Below are positions 58,600-64,000 of a stretch of 64,000 nucleotides of DNA, in pieces (the first letter of the stretch is position 1; each line of letters begins with the position of its first letter). Both the position numbers and the translations under genes were made by a program. Below the pieces are notes generated by a model, which was given only the letters and a program-made list of their open reading frames with translations, was not told the DNA's origin and did no database searches. The stretch comes from Lentinus brumalis. Lineage: Eukaryota > Basidiomycota > Agaricomycetes > Polyporales > Polyporaceae. The stretch is taken from contig MARA01000002.1 of assembly GCA_001792895.1 (NCBI GenBank), positions 1,116,001 to 1,180,000 of the forward strand, given 5' to 3'.

Positions 58600-60933
58600 T
58601 CATTCCGATGCTGCAGCCCGTTTCTCTCGTTCCCGTCTCTTCGCAGTGTCCCACCACCGGACGACCCTACGTTCGAAGCGTTCCACCACCCCGCACAGGT
58701 ACGCATCGTCAACGCCGGCCCATCTCGCCGCACGTGCGACCACCAGATCCATATCATCAGGGAGAGAGCCGAGGATGTCTTGGGTGTTGTAGATTGTATA
58801 CTGCTCGCCCGGTCGGAGAGTGTCGCTGCTTGTGTCGATGGAGTTGGCTGCCATGTTAGCCCCTTGGAAGCTTTCCTCCTCCGTGGGCTGCGCCTGGTCG
58901 CTCGGGCCAGTCGGAGTAGGCGGCCTCGACGGGCGACCCAAAGGAAACTGATCCGTCGTGGCGTTGCGCGCTGTGCATGCTCGATACAGGGCCGCATTGT
59001 ATGGGATCTACGAGAATGACTTACGAGGCAGTCGGTCTTCTCGCGGGAGAAGTGCTTTTTCACAAAACACCAAGTACTCATCGAGCATCTTGTCGTCCAT
59101 ATCAAGAGCAGACCTGAAGTATCGCCTCTTCAGCACAGGACGTCCCCTTCGGCGAGCGCCGCGACACACACTACTCACCGGTTCATCTCTAGGGAATGGG
59201 CAGGGGCGTGTTTCACGTCGGCCGCTTCGGCGTCTTGAATCGCTCGGAGGAGCTCCGGTAGGGCGGGGAGCGCGCAGGCAGGATCGGTCTTCTCTCGTGG
59301 CCGTCTACATTGTAGGGATCAGTCGCCGACGAGCCCGAAGGTCAGACGGTACATAGCCTAGCCGTACCTTGGCTTGCCGTCAAGGCCGTACACCATCTTC
59401 ATGACCACGATGACAGCCGCGATCAGGGCCACCTCTGGAACAGCGCTGTCGTGCTTGTGGTAGGCCGGGTCTGACTTCTTTTTGCGCACAAGCTCGGGTG
59501 CGAGAGATCTGTGCAAAGTCAACGGAATAGATACCATGTGCGCAAGCTTCTTCGTCATCACGTATAGAGTGGCTGATAAGGAATCAATACCGCTGCTGCT
59601 GCGATGGAGAAGGGATGCCGGAAACGTACGTGGGCCCTGAAGAGTGCGCACAGCCTTCCACAAGATCGGAGAGGCGTTCATTTCGGGAGTATAGATGTCG
59701 TGCGTCGAGTACAGCAGCTTCGCTAAGCGGGCCGTTAGGGTATGCAGATGGAGAGGGGTGGGCGGGTACTTTTGGTGCTATCCTGTCATTCACGAGCGCG
59801 GGGGGGAAATTGGGCATACTCACATGTGGCGACAAGGCCTGGACTGTCTGCTTCCTCAGGTGCCGTACCATGTTCTCCGGGAGGAGGCGCAGCGCATCCA
59901 GGTATGGCAGGTCGTAGCTCTCTATAAGCCTGGCTGCCGGTCAGTACACCTTCGCCTGTCGCCCTCGGACAGGAGATGGCTAACCTGACGAAGTCCATGT
60001 ACATCACAGGCAGCCGCAGTGTCCAGCACGCCACCACCAGCACGGAGATGGTACTGGCGGGCTCATCGTAGTTGCCTCGCCCGAACGTACGCTTCTTCTT
60101 GCTGACATGAGCTGATCTATCCTTTCGAGACTCGGTTTGAGCTTCGTCGTCAGAGGACGGGGACTCAGAGTTCTCGCGCATGAGCCTGTCTAGCTCAGAG
60201 TCCTGGCCCGACGCTTCAGACTCTGAGCTCGACGAGGACGAGAACGAGCCACTTTTGTCGTCGTCGTCATGGTCGCTCTCGCCGGACTCTCCCTTCTTCG
60301 CGAGCTTGCCCCGCCTTTGATTTGTGGCGGCTTCCGAAGATAGGTCGTCGGTTCCCGTGTCTTTCAGATGCAGCAGGGGCTCCGGAGAAGGCGGGTTGGG
60401 AAGGAGAGACAGGTGGAGAGCCCACACGTCCCTGCAGACTTTCTGCGGCGCGTCAGAGCTGACCAAACCTCGAGCGCATACACATGGCTGCTCACCTCGA
60501 ATTCTGGCGGCAGTTGCCACAGCCGCGTGAGCGCGGCAACTTGCATGCGAAGAATGACCTGCAAACACTGGAAGTAATGATAGCGCGCCCGCTCTCCGTG
60601 ATACACTGCTTTCCGGTCAGCGAGTTGTCTCTGGATGTCAGATGAGGCAAGGATGACGGACACTTTGGGTCTGCGTTGGTGAGTCGCTCTTGCTTCTTCC
60701 GCTGTGATCTCAGCGTTCGTTTCCGCACGGCGTGAGGGCCTAGCTCGGTGACCTCCCTCGTCTCGTTCCTGTAGTTCTGTTTACCGTACTGGAGTTAGCT
60801 ACGGAGCCCGGAACGTGGTCACTGGCGTCCTTGCCTGGAGAACGTGGCCTTCGCTGCACGTAACGAGACCACTGGAGGGCTCTTTGTGCCATTGTCTGGA
60901 GCCACAGACCGGACACTTGCGACGAGGAGCCAT
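58600..60933 (-). CDS. RRN7: RNA polymerase I initiation factor Rrn7 (TAF1B-like)
   Basis: TFIIB-like core factor subunit for rRNA transcription in the nucleolus. The first exon (60835-60933, 33 codons) is a zinc ribbon: CPVCGSRQWHKEP ... LVTCSEGHVLQ. It is spliced by a 58-nt intron with a GC donor (60834-60777) to NYRNETREVTELGPHAVRKR, as in Rrn7. Cyclin-like segments follow (YHYFQCLQVILRMQVAALTRL, SVLVVACWTLRLPVMYMDFV, LPYLDALRLLPENMVRHLR). An acidic Ser-rich loop (SFSSSSSSESEASGQDSELD) interrupts them. The C-terminus includes LGSLPDDMDLVVARAARW and MLDEYLVFCEKALL. The order of later exons is less certain. Confidence 0.88.
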
Positions 60934-61156
60934 CCTCGCCAAGGAAAACAAACCACACTGTCGACGAACTCGGTAGTCGAGAACCAAGTCGCAGAACGCA
61001 GCGGCACAGCACAGAGATTAGATAACCACGTGGCTTTACCGATCGAGACGCGCTCGCGTCCCGAGTGACGGGACAGCGCACTACGAGTCCTGTCCATAAT
61101 CACACTTTCGTCTGTTACTCCCGTCGGCACGGACCTGCAAACCTCAAAAGGACGCG

Positions 61157-62704
61157 ATGAGGTTGCTTCACCTCATTGCATTCTTGGCTGTTCTGGTAAC
61201 GGCTGTATGCGCGTACGTTTCTGTTCCCCGGGCGGGCTAAACATGCGTATGGGTGTTGACGGCGTGTAACACATGCGGGTTTAGCTGGACCAAGGTACGT
61301 AGCCCTCTTATCGTGCACTGGCAGTAGTTCTGAGACCTGGCGCGTAGGAGGACCATGAGATCTTCGACCTCGTCAGTGCACTGGAAGCGGCCGAAGGTCA
61401 GGACAGCAACGCACATGCCCAACATCCCTCCTTCTGACGGCCCCGCTGCTCTCCAGGCAAAGGGACCAACTTTTACTCGTGGTTAGACGTATCTTCCACA
61501 GCTACGACGCAGGAGATCTCGAAAGCGTACAGGAGGAAGAGTCTCCAGCTGCAGTACGTGCTTCCAGAGGAGCCCTCTGTGCCCATCCTGACGCGATCAT
61601 CGCGACAGCCCGGACAAAAACAAGGGCGTCAAGCATGCGCACGAGCGGTTTGCGCGACTCGGTGTGGTCGCGGCCATTCTCCGGGACCCAGCCAAACGCG
61701 AGCGGTACGCATCGTCGTTCTCCACGCGCTGAGGATGCTTCTCTGATTCATTGTGCTACCCGCCTAGGTATGACTTCTTCTACAAGAACGGCGTCCCCGT
61801 CTGGCGCGGGACCGGCTACTACTATTCTAGATTCCGTCCTGGGCTTGGGGTGAGTGGTTTTTCTCTCTCTCGACGTGCCACGCGAATGGTTGCTGATTGA
61901 TCTTGATGCTCACATGGACATGCACGCGCTGCAGACGGTGATAGTGTTCTTGGTTCTTATTAGCTCCGGGATACAGTACCTCGTACAGAAGATGAACTAT
62001 AATCGGGACCTGAAACGCATAGAGTGGATCATAGGCCAGGCGCGCCAGGCGGCCTGGGGCACGAAGCTGACCCCCGTGCAAGGACAGAGAAAGGTGCGAA
62101 ACTAAGTTCGGCGGATGGCTTCTCGTGCGACGTGCAGAGTCATGGGACGTGGACTTACGATACTTGACAGGTCAAGGTGAACCTAGGAGGGCCACCGCGG
62201 CTAGACGCAGACGGAAATGCGGTCTCTGGCCGGATGGTGGACATGGTAGTGGAGGGGGACGACGTCTACATTGTGAGTAGTCTCAACGGCGCGTCTGCGG
62301 GTATAGGGCCATGCCGTAACCTTGCTCTCCATCAGCTCGAGCGAGACGGGAGCATGCACGCGGTGAACAGCGAGACGGCGGTGGCCCCATCGATCAAGAA
62401 TACGTGGTTCCTGTCCCTTGTGACCGGGCTGTGGGGCAAAGTGACTAGGCGCGATGGATCCGCGATAGATGGCACTAGCTCGGCGGATGCAGAGGACTCG
62501 GACGAGGTGTCGGGTGCGGGCTCAGATGCACCGGGCAGCGGCGCGTCGACCCCGAAGGAGGGCGGTGCGGGGAGTCTGAAGAATGTGCGGGCGACGGCGA
62601 CGATGATGGCGGGCGGGCGGAGGAGGAAGGCGGTGAGCAAGAAGAAACCGAGGCAGCAGCCCACGCAGGCTGCTGAGGCCGAGGGCGCTGCAGCGGAGGA
62701 GTAG
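61157..62704 (+). CDS. ER membrane J-domain protein (DNAJC1/ERdj1-like)
   Basis: Hsp40 co-chaperone anchored in the ER. Nine exons, 61157-61212, 61285-61294, 61348-61396, 61457-61553, 61609-61704, 61768-61849, 61935-62093, 62171-62272 and 62336-62704, sum to 1020 nt, 339 aa. A signal peptide ([19 protein letters not shown]) leads into a lumenal J-domain: [31 protein letters not shown] (the HPD motif is assembled across an intron) and [13 protein letters not shown] membrane helix ([17 protein letters not shown]) and a basic cytosolic part follow ([35 protein letters not shown]). Exon 2 has only 10 bases. The small divergent space (220 bp) is shared with Rrn7. Intact. Confidence 0.88.
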
Positions 62705-62810
62705 GTCTCACTCAGGACTTGGGCTGTACGTGTCGCAATGCATGGATTATGATACCTCGGAACGCCGGGCGATGCGGAGGCGCGACGGACCGTCTCCGCG
62801 TCAGAGTGAG

Positions 62811-62987
62811 CTTATCGGGGCGGGCCAATGGCGACGGAGGGCTTGGGTCGGGAAGGGACCGGGGGCAGCCTGAAGCGTGCAGCGGCGGGAAAACGTCGCG
62901 CAAAAAAAATGAGCGGGGCGAGGGCACTGCGGGGCCTGGCGATAACGCAGCGGCCTGGGCGGCGCTCCCCGTGCTCCCGCCGATAAG
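62811..62987 (+). promoter_or_regulatory. GATA-factor sites upstream of glutamine synthetase
   Basis: CTTATC (62811-62816, reverse GATAAG), GATAAC (62941-62946) and GATAAG (62982-62987) lie within 320 bp of the glutamine synthetase ATG. Fungal nitrogen-regulated genes are controlled by AreA/Gln3-type GATA factors that bind HGATAR. Function here is inferred from position and motif only. Confidence 0.5.
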
Positions 62988-63072
62988 AGCCCCTACCCCA
63001 CACAAACACACGTAAACACGCCGTCCAGTACGCTTTAATCAATTGACTCGACGCTCTTCTCCTCATTCCACT

Positions 63073-63099
63073 TCCTCCTCCTCCTCCTCCTCCTCCTCC
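63073..63099 (+). repeat. (CTC)n trinucleotide repeat in 5' UTR
   Basis: About nine CTC repeats in a continuous pyrimidine tract 27-53 bp upstream of the glutamine synthetase start. Such CT-rich tracts are common at highly expressed fungal promoters and transcription start sites. Confidence 0.8.
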
Positions 63100-63125
63100 C
63101 CTCCGTCTCCTTTCTTCGCCTCGCC

Positions 63126-64000
63126 ATGTCCCACACCTACCATCCGGACCTCCTTGCGCCTTACCTCGCTCTCCCCCAGGGCGAGAAGATCCAGGCCGAG
63201 TGTACGTCTCCGACTCTAGCCCTCTCCCGACGCTCTGTGCTCATACGCTCCTCCTCCAGACGTCTGGATTGACGGCGATGGCGGTCTCCGTTCGAAGACG
63301 ACGGTAAGTACAGCACGCAGCATGCGCGACGCCCCGTCTGCGCGTGTCTCCCCAAGATCGGAGCACTAAGCCCGCCCCGCAGACGGTCACCAAGAAGGTG
63401 ACTGACATCGGTTCCCTCCGCATCTGGGACTTCGACGGCTCCTCCACCAACCAAGCCCCCGGCGGCGACTCCGATGTCTACCTCCGTCCCGCGGCCATCT
63501 TCAAGGACCCCTTCCGCGGCGGTGACAACATCCTCGTCCTCGCCGAGTGCTACAACAGCGACGGCACCCCCAACAGGACCAACTTCCGTCACCACGCCGC
63601 GAAGGTCATGGAGCTCGCCAAGGACGTCGTCCCCTGGTTCGGTATCGAGCAGGAGTACACCCTCTTCGACATGGACGGCACCCCCTACGGTTGGCCCAAG
63701 GGCGGTTTCCCGGGTCCTCAGGGTCCCTACTACTGCGGTGCCGGTACGTGATCGTCCGCTCAGCTCTCCGACACTGGCCATCCTGACGTAACTTCCGCTC
63801 AAGGCGCTGGCAAGGTCTTCGCGCGCGACCTCATTGAGGCCCACTACCGCGCGTGCTTGTACTCCGGTGTCAACATCTCCGGTATCAACGCCGAGGTCAT
63901 GCCCTCCCAGTGGGAGTTCCAGGTCGGTCCTTGCGAGGGTATCTCCATGGGCGACCACCTCTGGATGGCCCGCTACCTCCTCGTCCGCATCGCCGAGCAG
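63126..64000 (+). CDS. GLN1: Glutamine synthetase (3' partial)
   Basis: Makes glutamine from glutamate, ammonia and ATP. Exons 63126-63201, 63260-63303, 63383-63743 and 63804 to the right edge; the 3' part is outside. The start [20 protein letters not shown] is followed by [14 protein letters not shown], the conserved [20 protein letters not shown], and [24 protein letters not shown] ([19 protein letters not shown]), [12 protein letters not shown], the nucleotide-binding [20 protein letters not shown] and [15 protein letters not shown] end the visible part. Introns have GTACGT or GTAAGT donors. Upstream DNA has GATA motifs and a CTC tract, consistent with a nitrogen-regulated, strongly expressed gene. 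Confidence 0.97.

Overview
The window is nuclear DNA of a filamentous basidiomycete, most likely an Agaricomycete (polypore-like, though I cannot fix the order). Reasons: GC-rich and gene-dense DNA, many short introns of about 50-60 nt with GTRNGY donors, no operons, and a fungal gene set: double-CrcB fluoride exporter, multidomain HIS4, NAD-IDH, LAG1 ceramide synthase, Rrn7, Argonaute and a centromeric H3 variant. I see no rRNA, tRNA, transposon or CRISPR array.

Layout. 0-9 kb: fluoride exporter (5' end outside the window), then on the minus strand a TVP38-type membrane protein, ribosomal protein eL36, the CK2 beta subunit and a BTB protein. 9-19 kb: a long coiled-coil protein (+), a small coiled-coil protein, a calcium-regulated mitochondrial carrier and a doubtful Ser/Arg-rich gene (-). 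20-29 kb: Argonaute (-) divergent from HIS4 (+), then pyruvate dehydrogenase E1 beta (-). 29-35 kb: two tandem short-chain dehydrogenases followed by two tandem amidohydrolase-2 proteins, all on the plus strand. 35-49 kb: alternating housekeeping genes: alpha/beta hydrolase, NAD-IDH, a conserved unknown, AP-1 sigma, REX3-like exonuclease, ceramide synthase, and a Gfd2/QIP-like exonuclease. 50-64 kb: a CENP-A-like histone H3, a large disordered protein, a cupin with a C-terminal membrane helix, Rrn7, an ER J-protein, and glutamine synthetase running off the right edge.

Most genes are independent housekeeping units. Two local themes stand out. The four tandem dehydrogenase/amidohydrolase genes look like two successive tandem duplications and could form a small aromatic-acid catabolic module. 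The window also carries both an Argonaute with a DEDD slicer tetrad and, about 24 kb away, a DEDDh exonuclease of the family that contains the Argonaute partner QIP.

A technical theme matters to any reader. Eight otherwise well-formed genes carry nine apparent one-base deletions in G/C runs or GC-only stretches (HIS4, PDB1 twice, the mitochondrial carrier, the alpha/beta hydrolase, ceramide synthase, CENP-A, the QIP-like exonuclease and the large disordered protein). Their clustering and single direction point to base-calling undercalls in the source assembly rather than to pseudogenes. Four introns appear to use GC rather than GT donors.
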